Source: Azohydromonas caseinilytica (GTDB taxonomy: Bacteria; Pseudomonadota; Gammaproteobacteria; Burkholderiales; Burkholderiaceae_C). Taken from it: a stretch of DNA of 64,000 nt. The translations under genes were made by a program, and so were the position numbers. Under the pieces are notes generated by a model. It was not told the DNA's origin. It searched no databases and saw only the letters and a program-made list of their open reading frames with translations. The stretch is taken from the NCBI RefSeq assembly GCF_012927045.1, contig NZ_JABBFW010000003.1:310001-374000 (forward strand), given 5' to 3'. Of the stretch, positions 34,981-42,343 are shown piece by piece (position 1 is the stretch's first letter; each line of letters begins with the position of its first letter).

Positions 34981-35056
34981 ATCTGCTCAAAATCTGCTCA
35001 TTCGGAATGAAATCTGCTCAAAAATCTGCTCAACATTGAACGAATCTTGAGCAGAT
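34981..35056. promoter_or_regulatory. Five-copy operator array before the Fic-like gene
   Basis: ATCTGCTCA occurs as direct repeats at 34981-34989, 34992-35000, 35012-35020 and 35024-35032, and inverted (TGAGCAGAT) at 35048-35056, just before the ATG at 35059. Spacings of 11, 20 and 12 bases place the copies roughly on one helical face. The downstream protein has an N-terminal winged-helix-like domain, so autoregulation is a natural inference. Confidence 0.75.
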
Positions 35057-35058
35057 AC

Positions 35059-36423
35059 ATGAGCGGCACCACGCGCGACGACGTCTTGGAGGCGCTGCGG
35101 CGCTTGGCCCGTGCGGGGCAATTTGAAGCTTCCTCCACCGACCTCATTCACGCCACGCAAGGCAGCTCGGCCACCGTTCGCCGCCATCTGGAAGCGCTGT
35201 GGGCCAGCGGCGCGGTGGTACGCACCGGCCGGGCGCGTGCCACGCGCTACCGGCTCAAGGACACGAACGAGGCCACTGCGGTTTCGGCCACCGAGGCCCC
35301 AGCTCAGGCCGAATCCAGGCTGCTCCCGGTCTGGTCGCCGGCTGCGTTGGCGATGAGCAGCAGGCTGGCCATGCCCCTGGCCGCACGGAACCCTGTCACG
35401 TACCAGCGCCGGTTCGTCGACGACTACGTGCCCAACGAGAGTTGGCTCATGCCTCGCGAGCTTGCCGAAGCGCTGCATCGCTCGGGTCGCCTGCAGGGAC
35501 AGCAGCCCGCCGGAACCTATGCGCGCAAGGTGCTAGAGCAACTGCTAATCGACCTTTCCTGGTCCTCGTCGCGCCTGGAAGGCAACCGCTACAGCCTGCT
35601 GGCGACCGAGGAACTGTTCAGGCGCGGCACCGCGGGCAGCGATGCGGACGCGGTGATGCTGCTCAATCACAAGACGGCCATCGAATTTCTGGTGGATGCC
35701 GTGCCGGTTCAGGGTTTATCCACCCCACTCGTGAGAAACCTGCACGCCGTACTGATGCAGGACCTGCTGGCCGATACCGACGACCTGGGCGCCATCCGCC
35801 AGAAGGTGGTCAATATCAGCGACACGGTTTACGTGCCGACCCAGGTGCCCGCCATGCTCGAAGAAATGCTGGAGAGCATCGTGGCCAAGGCAAGGCTTAT
35901 CAAGAATCCGGTCGAAGCCGCCTTTTTCCTCTGGGTCAATCTGGCTTATTTGCAGCCCTTCGAGGACGGCAACAAGCGCACCAGCCGCCTGGCCGCGAAC
36001 ATTCCGCTGCTGCTCTACAACTGCGCGCCGCTGTCGTTCCTCGACGTGGACACCCAGGACTATGCGCGCGCGATGCTCGGTGTGTACGAGTTTCGTGACG
36101 TCGCGCTCGCCGTTGATTTATTTTCCTGGACCTACAGGCGCTCCATAAATAAGTATCTGGTTGTCATGGAATCCCTGGGCATGCCGGACCCGCTTCGGCT
36201 GCGTTACCGGGAAAGCCTGACCGACGCCATGGGCCTGATCGTCAGGGAGCGCAAATCCGCGCAGGCTGCTCTTGAGGAATTGAAGCTTACGGAGGACGAG
36301 GCGCCGGGATTCCGGGCGCTGCTGCTGGATGAATTGAAAAAGCTGGAGGTGTTCAATTGTGCGCGGTATCGGTTAACGATGTCGGCCACGCAGGGATGGA
36401 TTGACGCCGGTCGGCCGCAATGA
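35059..36423 (+). CDS. Fic-domain protein with HTH and degenerate active site
   Basis: 454 residues from the ATG at 35059. Residues 1-65 form a winged-helix-like domain (TRDDVLEALRRLARAGQF, then GSSATVRRHLEALWASGAVVR). Residues about 100-190 resemble the Fic N-terminal domain and contain the inhibitory-helix pattern SSRLEGN (E174). The Fic core motif reads LQPFEDGNKRTSR, so the catalytic His of HPFxxGNxR is Gln299 while the anion-binding GN-R part is kept. Without that base, canonical AMPylation is unlikely. The region after 400 is a helical tail. It opens the island inserted between ribE and ribB and carries an operator array at its promoter. Confidence 0.85.
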   Translation: MSGTTRDDVLEALRRLARAGQFEASSTDLIHATQGSSATVRRHLEALWASGAVVRTGRARATRYRLKDTNEATAVSATEAPAQAESRLLPVWSPAALAMSSRLAMPLAARNPVTYQRRFVDDYVPNESWLMPRELAEALHRSGRLQGQQPAGTYARKVLEQLLIDLSWSSSRLEGNRYSLLATEELFRRGTAGSDADAVMLLNHKTAIEFLVDAVPVQGLSTPLVRNLHAVLMQDLLADTDDLGAIRQKVVNISDTVYVPTQVPAMLEEMLESIVAKARLIKNPVEAAFFLWVNLAYLQPFEDGNKRTSRLAANIPLLLYNCAPLSFLDVDTQDYARAMLGVYEFRDVALAVDLFSWTYRRSINKYLVVMESLGMPDPLRLRYRESLTDAMGLIVRERKSAQAALEELKLTEDEAPGFRALLLDELKKLEVFNCARYRLTMSATQGWIDAGRPQ

Positions 36424-36525
36424 GCGCAATAAGTGATCTTCCAAAAATTGCCAAGAAGCAGACAGTCCCGAAACAGCGCGCACAGCAATCCCGTTGCCAC
36501 TCTGACTTCAGTGACCTTTTAAAAA

Positions 36526-37686
36526 TAGGACTTACGCAAAAGAAACTTCATAATGTTTTTGAGTTGGTTACTTGGTTGAGTAAAATAGGGGCTTCACTCA
36601 TGCGCGAGGAACTCTGTGAAGCCAACTCGTCGTGATTACTGTCAGTTCATTTTATCCAGTCAGACCAATTACACACAAACCTATTTCGCAGATCACCATC
36701 CGCACTTCTCGCATGACGCCATCAACCGCTATTTGCAGGACGACAACGTAACCCCCGAGGAGCTGTGGAATAGCGTCAAAGACGTCATCGAATATGACGA
36801 TGACGCTTGCTTGATTTTTGATGACAGCGTCCTGGACAAGAACCACGCCCACAAGATCGATTTGGTGCGTCTGCAGTACAGCGGCAACGCCCATCGACTG
36901 ATCAAAGGCATTGGCGTGGTCAACTGTCTGTACGTCAATTTGAGGACAGGCCGCTATTGGGTCATCGACTGGCGTGTTTACGCACCCGACGAAGATTACA
37001 AAACCAAACTGGCCCATGCCAGGGAGATGTTCGATAACGCCATCCACGGCAAGAAGCTGCGCTTTCGCACCGTACTGATGGACTCTTGGTACGCCACCAA
37101 GGAGCTGATGAAGCACATCCACGCCTCAGACAAGCTCTTCTACTGCCCGCTCAAGAGCAACCGCAAGGTCGATGACAGTGGTGGCGAAGAGCCCTACAAG
37201 GCAGTGAGCGAATTGCAGTGGACGTCAAAGCAAGCCGCGCACGGAAAACTGGTCAAGGTGCATGGGTTCCCGGGAGACTTCAAGCTCAAACTGTTCCGGG
37301 TCGCGGTTGAAAAAAGCCGCACGGAATGGATTGTGACGAACGATTTTTCTCAAGATTCAACGAATGGCACGCGAGAAATGTGCGCCGTTCGCTGGAAAAT
37401 CGAACAATATCATCGAGAAGTCAAGCAAACGCTGGGCATCGAGAAATGTCAGTGCCGATCGGCACGTGCCCAGAGGAATCATATTGGTTGTGCGATGCTG
37501 GTCTGGGTGTACTTGTCCGAGCTGGCCCGAGAGCTGAAGTAGAACATCTACAGCATCAAAAAGGAGATGCTATCGAGCTACATGAAGCAAGAGCTGAAAA
37601 ACCCGTCGGTACGGATGGCACACGTCTGAAGTAGCGCCGAAAAGCAAAGCTTCGGCGCTAGCTGAAGGCGCCTTGCGTAAGTCCTA
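36526..37686 (+). mobile_element. IS element with 14-bp perfect terminal inverted repeats
   Basis: TAGGACTTACGCAA at 36526-36539 is repeated exactly inverted at 37673-37686, enclosing one transposase gene. A 10-bp hairpin (TAGCGCCGAA/TTCGGCGCTA, 37632-37660) sits before the right end. Both ends abut A-runs, so target duplication (possibly TA or AAAA) cannot be defined. Lower GC than the host sequence. The element is about 1.16 kb and lies between the Fic gene and the 3' end of the GTPase partner gene. Confidence 0.9.
36616..37542 (+). CDS. DDE transposase (IS4/IS701-like), cut by in-frame amber
   Basis: 308-residue transposase from a GTG with GAGGA upstream. Catalytic residues are visible as DDSVLDKNH (first Asp), LMDSWYATKEL (second Asp) and, in the Y-x2-R-x3-E-type region, VRWKIEQYHREVKQTLGIEKCQC (Glu). 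The frame meets TAG at 37540-37542 but stays open afterwards to TGA at 37627-37629, adding 28 plausible C-terminal residues (NIYSIKKEMLSSYMKQELKN and following), so the original protein was about 337 residues. The truncation may inactivate the element. Confidence 0.88.
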   Translation: MKPTRRDYCQFILSSQTNYTQTYFADHHPHFSHDAINRYLQDDNVTPEELWNSVKDVIEYDDDACLIFDDSVLDKNHAHKIDLVRLQYSGNAHRLIKGIGVVNCLYVNLRTGRYWVIDWRVYAPDEDYKTKLAHAREMFDNAIHGKKLRFRTVLMDSWYATKELMKHIHASDKLFYCPLKSNRKVDDSGGEEPYKAVSELQWTSKQAAHGKLVKVHGFPGDFKLKLFRVAVEKSRTEWIVTNDFSQDSTNGTREMCAVRWKIEQYHREVKQTLGIEKCQCRSARAQRNHIGCAMLVWVYLSELARELK

Positions 37687-37699
37687 AAAAAAACTAAAG

Positions 37700-38479
37700 C
37701 TACCGTGACTTACCACCATGCTTGCCAAGTCGCTCAACGATTCCACGCATGCGCGAAATTAATCCTTGCAACAGGGCAGCCAAGACACTCCAATTCAATG
37801 GTGACGCCGCAGGCATTTCTGATGCAGCCGCACTGCGGCGCCGCATCTGGATTGCACTAAGCGGGCCATTATCCACGCACCCCGATATATTCCGGCATGC
37901 AGCCGATTCCGCACCAGACCCGTCACACTCCGACTTGTCTTCAATGATTTCCACTTCTTTATCAACAGGTATTAGCGAGCAGTCAGCATCCCCCAATGAC
38001 AATAATTCTCTCCTATGACAGGCGTGACTAAACCACTGTTCCGCGTCGCCTCCTTCACCACTAAAGGCTTGAAATGAATATATTTTGTCAATCTCCTCCC
38101 CAAGCAATCGAGCCAATTGCACGCCCCAGTTTCTGGGCATGCGCACCGACTCCAATCGACTATCTCCCCCTTCCAGAACCCAAGCAATATAATGGAAAAT
38201 AGGTCGACCAAACTTATCCAGACGAATTTCATCCTGGAATACGGTCGCCACATAATGATAACGGCCTGCCGCCGTTTTCAGCACGCCAGCGCGGATCTGC
38301 GTCTCCGCGCCTGCGGACATTCCCTCGAACGCCTTGGCGTGAAAATCATACCAACCATTCAATCCAACGCGCGACGGCCGAAGTATGAAGGCATAATCCC
38401 AGTTTTTGCCACGAGTTCGCTAAAGAACTTTATCCCACGAGACCCCTGAAAGCGATAGCGACATTGTTTTCTGCTGCAT
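37700..38479 (-). CDS. Unknown GTPase-partner protein with in-frame amber at codon 20
   Basis: No family recognised. An ATG at 38479, two bases after the GTPase stop (TGATCATG), opens a frame reading MQQKTMSLSLSGVSWDKVL, then TAG at 38422-38420, then continuing in the same frame with RTRGKNWDYAFILRPSRVGL and 220 further residues to 37700. The region after the stop is protein-like (aromatic-rich, YHYVATVFQDEIRLDKFGRP, HYIAWVLEGG) and has only a TTG (38362) or internal ATG (38320) as alternative starts. So this is a 259-residue gene with one amber. The C-terminal part has an amphipathic segment near LNWSVLAALLQGLISRM. Lower GC than core genes. Confidence 0.65.
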
Positions 38480-38481
38480 GA

Positions 38482-39576
38482 TCAGGCTTGATTATTGAAA
38501 TACGCTTTTCGAGCCATGGGCGAAGATAATTCAGCCTTCATTGCTGAAGCTGTGGCCGCGATGATGTCCCCCCGCTTGGATGCAGCCGCCTGTTTTTCCC
38601 GGAAGTGACTGGCGCCCTTGTTCAGCTCTTCTTTGATCGACATAGCCTTCAACAGCTTTGTGAACACCTGGTATTTTGGGGGCAGAAAATCGTCCAATGA
38701 ATCCACCATGTCAACAATGGAAGACAGGGTGTCTAGAACTTTTGCGAACAAGCCTGAGCGACCATTTTCTTTCTTTCTGGCCTCTGCTACTGCATCAAGC
38801 AACATTGATTCAAGGGCAATAGGAGCCAGCAACTGGAAACCAATACACTTCGTGGCATCAAGCACCTTCGAGCCGTCAGCCTCTGCGGACGAAAGCAGCA
38901 GATATTGATGGCCGAACTGCTTGGAATCCAAAGCGTCCGCAACGCCTTTGATTTGATCTGCGGCCCCCATGGTGATTTCCTTGCCAATCATTTCAGCAGT
39001 CGTACCGGGAGACAGAACATCAGCCTTTGAGATGGCAAGGAGCCAGATTTGCGGAAAGTTCTCTCGTTGAGTCACCTTACTTGCTGCATCTTTCAGTCTT
39101 CTAATTTCGCTCTTGAATTGATCCAAAAGTGCGCGAACATACGAAAGGCCGTGCCGCCGATACTGCATTCCGTCAACGAGCAACAGGCCCACGTGACAAC
39201 CAAGAAGCCCACTTAAAGCATTTTGGCGCGATGTTTTCTCGGCAGAATCTTTTGGCTGGCTCTCCCACCAAGCACCCGGATAATCTACCCATGTAATATG
39301 CAAACCCGGTTCAGAAAGACCGGCCAGCTTGAGATTGAATTTATACTCCGAGGATACACTGGTTCCATCCGGAAACTGTCCACACTCCATCTTATAATAA
39401 CGACTCAAAAGTTGGTTACCGACGGCCACATCATCTGCCTCAAGTCGATAGCCATGCTTTTGCTCGAATGAATGCCGCTGCTGATTTCCAAAATAACTTA
39501 CCAGAAAGGTCGTCTTTCCCGCTCCACTTTGGCCAAAAAGAGCCACACGAATATCTGTAGATTGAGCTTTCGTCAT
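38482..39576 (-). CDS. P-loop GTPase of unknown system
   Basis: 364 residues from an ATG with AGGT upstream. Nucleotide-binding motifs: Walker A GQSGAGKTTF (K21, T22), a switch-II-like WVDYPGAWW (D-x-P-G), and a G4-like LLAISKADVLS where SKAD stands for NKxD. Together with GCHVGLLLVDGMQYRRHG this indicates a TRAFAC-type GTPase. The C-terminal third is helical (LLDAVAEARKKENGRSGLF, LSSIVDMVDSLDDFLPPKY). No signal peptide. It is followed after two bases by the amber-split partner gene and preceded by the remnant of an HTH regulator on the same strand. Comparable GTPase pairs occur in proposed bacterial conflict systems; function is unknown. Confidence 0.8.
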   Translation of the reverse strand: MTKAQSTDIRVALFGQSGAGKTTFLVSYFGNQQRHSFEQKHGYRLEADDVAVGNQLLSRYYKMECGQFPDGTSVSSEYKFNLKLAGLSEPGLHITWVDYPGAWWESQPKDSAEKTSRQNALSGLLGCHVGLLLVDGMQYRRHGLSYVRALLDQFKSEIRRLKDAASKVTQRENFPQIWLLAISKADVLSPGTTAEMIGKEITMGAADQIKGVADALDSKQFGHQYLLLSSAEADGSKVLDATKCIGFQLLAPIALESMLLDAVAEARKKENGRSGLFAKVLDTLSSIVDMVDSLDDFLPPKYQVFTKLLKAMSIKEELNKGASHFREKQAAASKRGDIIAATASAMKAELSSPMARKAYFNNQA

Positions 39577-39642
39577 TTTGTTACCTGCTTTGGTTTTAGG
39601 ATTTCTGTACTCAGCTGCCAAGATGGCGCCGCATATGTTGAT

Positions 39643-39882
39643 TTACGAGCAATTCAATTTCTTCCGGCGCTTGATGCGCACTATTGCGGCTTCAACCGCG
39701 GCGCTGACCGTTCGCTCCAGCGGAAAAACGAGAAACACTCGTTGAAATCGCGCTGGATGATGCGCAGATTGACGTTGAATTCCTCGGCCAGCGCGCGCCT
39801 CCGGGTTCTGACCTTCGTTGAGACGACGCAGGATTTGCGTGAGCCGGTAAGGCAGCTTGTCGTTGTCCGCTGGGGAGGGCAT
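39643..39882 (-). pseudogene. Frameshifted remnant of an HTH (WYL-type) regulator
   Basis: One minus-strand frame starts MPSPADNDKLPYRLTQILRRLNEGQ, and another frame overlapping it continues with RALAEEFNVNLRIIQRDFNE, a typical helix-turn-helix of DeoR/WYL-type regulators; the first frame resumes with FPLERTV. Read together across two frameshifts, this is the N-terminal HTH of such a regulator; the sensor domain is gone. It lies upstream of the GTPase gene in the same direction. Confidence 0.6.
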
Positions 39883-40118
39883 GAATCAGGGCGGCGGTGG
39901 TTTGAAATGCCACAGTGCAAACCCCTGCCGTGGCCACGAATCCAGTGTAGGCAGATAGGGTGACAAGATGTGTCATGCGCGGCGCGAGGGCCGAATGCCA
40001 CAGGCAACGCCGGGCGCAGCCGTGAAATATTCACGCCGGAAATTGCGGGCTGGTTCCTGCGGCGGTGACGTGCTTCACGCCGGCGGGTGCGCTTGCGATC
40101 CGCTTGGGGGCCGCCTGG

Positions 40119-40138
40119 ATTCCCGCCTCCGCGGGAAT
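40119..40138. repeat. REP-like hairpin
   Basis: ATTCCCGC-CTCC-GCGGGAAT is a perfect 8-bp stem with 4-base loop, followed by GACGGG; related to the units of the doublet at 5473-5597. Confidence 0.65.
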
Positions 40139-40242
40139 GACGGGATGGAAAGCGAAACGCATCAGCCTCCGGGCAATGCCGGTCCGGCTTTCCTGCTGGC
40201 CCACCGCAAGGGCTTGCCCAGGGCCCAACCAGGGGGCCCGCC

Positions 40243-40248
40243 TACAAT
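40243..40248 (+). promoter_or_regulatory. -10 element for a possible leaderless ribB transcript
   Basis: Consensus-like TACAAT ends 6 bases before the ATG at 40255 (TACAATCGCGGGATG) and no Shine-Dalgarno sequence exists. Predicted transcription start coincides with the start codon. No FMN riboswitch consensus is seen upstream. Confidence 0.5.
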
Positions 40249-40254
40249 CGCGGG

Positions 40255-41370
40255 ATGCCCATTTCACCCGTTCCCGAGCTGGTCGCCGAGCTGGCGGCCG
40301 GCCGCATGGTGATCCTCGTCGACGAGGAGGACCGCGAAAACGAAGGCGATCTCGTCATCGCGGCCGACCACGTCACGCCGGAAGCCATCAACTTCATGGC
40401 CAAGCACGCGCGCGGCCTGATCTGCCTCACGCTCACGCGCGAGCGCTGCGAGAAGCTGCAGCTGCCGCCCATGGCCGCGCGCAACGGCACCGTGCACGGC
40501 ACCGCCTTCACCGTCTCCATCGAGGCCGCCACCGGCGTCACCACCGGCATCTCCGCCGCCGACCGCGCCCGCACCGTGCAGGTGGCGGTGGCGCGCGACG
40601 CGGTGCCGGCGGACCTGGTGCAGCCCGGCCACATCTTCCCGCTGCAGGCCCAGGACGGCGGCGTGCTCATGCGCGCCGGCCACACCGAGGCCGGTTGCGA
40701 CCTCGCCGCCATGGCCGGCTGCTCGCCGGCGGCCGTGATCTGCGAGGTCATGAACGACGACGGCACCATGGCGCGGCTGCCCGACCTCGAAATCTTCGCC
40801 AGGGAGCATGGCCTCAAGATCGGCACCATCGCCGACCTGATCCAGTTCCGCAGCCACAACGAGACGCTGATCGAGCGCCTGGGCAAGCGCGAGCTGCAGA
40901 CGGCCCAGGGCACCTTCGACTGCCACGCCTTCCGCGACCGCTCCGGCGGCCTGCACCTGGCGCTGACCAAGGGCAGCTGGAAGCCCGGCGACGAGGTGCT
41001 GGTGCGCGTGCACGAGCCGCTGTCGGTGCTGGACCTGCTCGACACCGGCACGAGCCGCCACTCCTGGCCGCTGCCTGCGGCGCTGGCGCGGCTGCAGGCC
41101 TCGGAGGCCGGCGCGGCGGTGCTGCTCAACTGCGGCGAGGACGCCGCGGCGCTGCTGCCGGGCCTGCTGCCGCCGGCGGGCACCACGGTGGCGCCGCGCA
41201 CCGGCCAGATCGACCTGCGCACCTACGGCGTGGGCGCGCAGATCCTGCGCCACCTGGGCATCACGCGCATGCAGCTGCTGGGCAACCCGCGGCGCATGCC
41301 CAGCATGACCGGCTACGGCCTGGAGGTGACGGGCTTCGTCGCCGCCGCCAACGACAAGGACACTCAATAA
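40255..41370 (+). CDS. ribB: DHBP synthase with GTP cyclohydrolase II-like tail (RibB/RibBX)
   Basis: 371-residue protein. The N-terminal 200 residues are a complete 3,4-dihydroxy-2-butanone-4-phosphate synthase: [68 protein letters not shown]. The C-terminal 165 residues are related to GTP cyclohydrolase II ([27 protein letters not shown]) but the zinc-binding Cys cluster and CDCG motif are missing, so this half is probably not catalytic, as in described RibBX proteins. It precedes ribH and nusB in the operon. Confidence 0.94.
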   Translation: MPISPVPELVAELAAGRMVILVDEEDRENEGDLVIAADHVTPEAINFMAKHARGLICLTLTRERCEKLQLPPMAARNGTVHGTAFTVSIEAATGVTTGISAADRARTVQVAVARDAVPADLVQPGHIFPLQAQDGGVLMRAGHTEAGCDLAAMAGCSPAAVICEVMNDDGTMARLPDLEIFAREHGLKIGTIADLIQFRSHNETLIERLGKRELQTAQGTFDCHAFRDRSGGLHLALTKGSWKPGDEVLVRVHEPLSVLDLLDTGTSRHSWPLPAALARLQASEAGAAVLLNCGEDAAALLPGLLPPAGTTVAPRTGQIDLRTYGVGAQILRHLGITRMQLLGNPRRMPSMTGYGLEVTGFVAAANDKDTQ

Positions 41371-41372
41371 AT

Positions 41373-41840
41373 ATGCTGGACGCGGATCAAGGCCAGCCGC
41401 TGGGGCTGGACGGCCAGGGGCTGAGCATCGGCATCGTGCGCGCGCGCTTCAACGACGCGATCACCTCCACCCTGGAAAAGGCCTGCATGGACGAGCTGCT
41501 GGCCCTGGGCGTGGCCGAGGAGGACATCCGCCTCGTCACCGTCCCGGGCGCGCTGGAAGTGCCGCTGGCGCTCAAGGCCATGGCCTCGGGCGACGACCAC
41601 TTCGACGCCCTGGTGGCGCTGGGCTGCATCATCCGCGGCGAGACCTACCACTTCGAGCTGGTGTCCAACGAGAGCGGCGCGGGCGTGACCCGCGTGGCCC
41701 TGGACCACCAGATCCCCATTGCCAACGCCATCCTCACGGTCGAGAACGAGGATCAGGCCTGGGTTCGTGCCGAACCCAAGGGCCGCGACGCCGCCCGCGT
41801 GGCGGTGGAGATGGCCAATCTGCTGGACGAGTTGTTGTGA
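41373..41840 (+). CDS. ribH: 6,7-dimethyl-8-ribityllumazine synthase
   Basis: 155-residue enzyme condensing DHBP with the pyrimidine intermediate, usually as a 60-mer or decamer. Motifs: [56 protein letters not shown], and [15 protein letters not shown]. In this copy the active-site His is in the YHFE segment. The ATG follows the ribB stop by two bases and its stop overlaps the nusB GTG by four. Confidence 0.96.
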   Translation: MLDADQGQPLGLDGQGLSIGIVRARFNDAITSTLEKACMDELLALGVAEEDIRLVTVPGALEVPLALKAMASGDDHFDALVALGCIIRGETYHFELVSNESGAGVTRVALDHQIPIANAILTVENEDQAWVRAEPKGRDAARVAVEMANLLDELL

Positions 41841-42319
41841 ATCCCCCCCAGAAGAAAGCCGCCCCGGCGGCCAAGTCGGCGCGCCGCCGCGCGCGCGAGT
41901 ACGCCCTGCAGGGCCTGTATGAATGGCTCATCGGCGGCGCCGACGCCGGCGCCATCGAGGCGCATGTGCGCGAGCAGGCCGACGCCGAGTTCGACAAGTG
42001 CGACCGCGCGCATTTCGACGCGCTGCTGCACGGCGGCATCAACGAGGCCGCCGACCTCGACGCGGTGCTGGCCCGCCATGTGGACCGCAAGACCACCGAG
42101 CTCTCGCCCGTGGAGCACGCGGTGCTGATGATCGGCGCCTACGAGCTCAAGCACTGCATGGACGTGCCCTACAAGGTCGCCATCAACGAGGCCGTGGAAC
42201 TGGCCAAGAGCTTCGGCGGCACCGACGGGCACCGCTACGTCAACGGCGTGCTCGACAAGGCCGCCGCCGACCTGCGCCCCAAGGAAGTGGCCGCCGCGCG
42301 CGCCCGCAACGCGCGCTGA
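41837..42319 (+). CDS. nusB: Transcription antitermination factor NusB
   Basis: 160-residue all-helical RNA-binding protein that with NusE binds boxA during rRNA transcription. Motifs: [73 protein letters not shown]. It starts at a GTG overlapping the ribH stop (GTGA), the standard rib-nusB order. Confidence 0.96.
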   Translation: MNPPQKKAAPAAKSARRRAREYALQGLYEWLIGGADAGAIEAHVREQADAEFDKCDRAHFDALLHGGINEAADLDAVLARHVDRKTTELSPVEHAVLMIGAYELKHCMDVPYKVAINEAVELAKSFGGTDGHRYVNGVLDKAAADLRPKEVAAARARNAR

Positions 42320-42343
42320 CGCGCCCTTCCCTCACGCTTGACC

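Larger units (their letters stand above)
39577..40254. other. Right border of the island, mostly noncoding
   Basis: About 680 bases between the GTPase start and ribB. It holds the regulator remnant (39643-39882), a transition back to high GC near 39960, a REP-like hairpin (40119-40138) and the ribB promoter region. No intact gene is supported. Confidence 0.5.

Noticed and set aside
39977-40254. FMN riboswitch upstream of ribB
   Set aside because: No match to the conserved RFN core segments was found, and the apparent -10 is directly at the start codon, leaving no leader.
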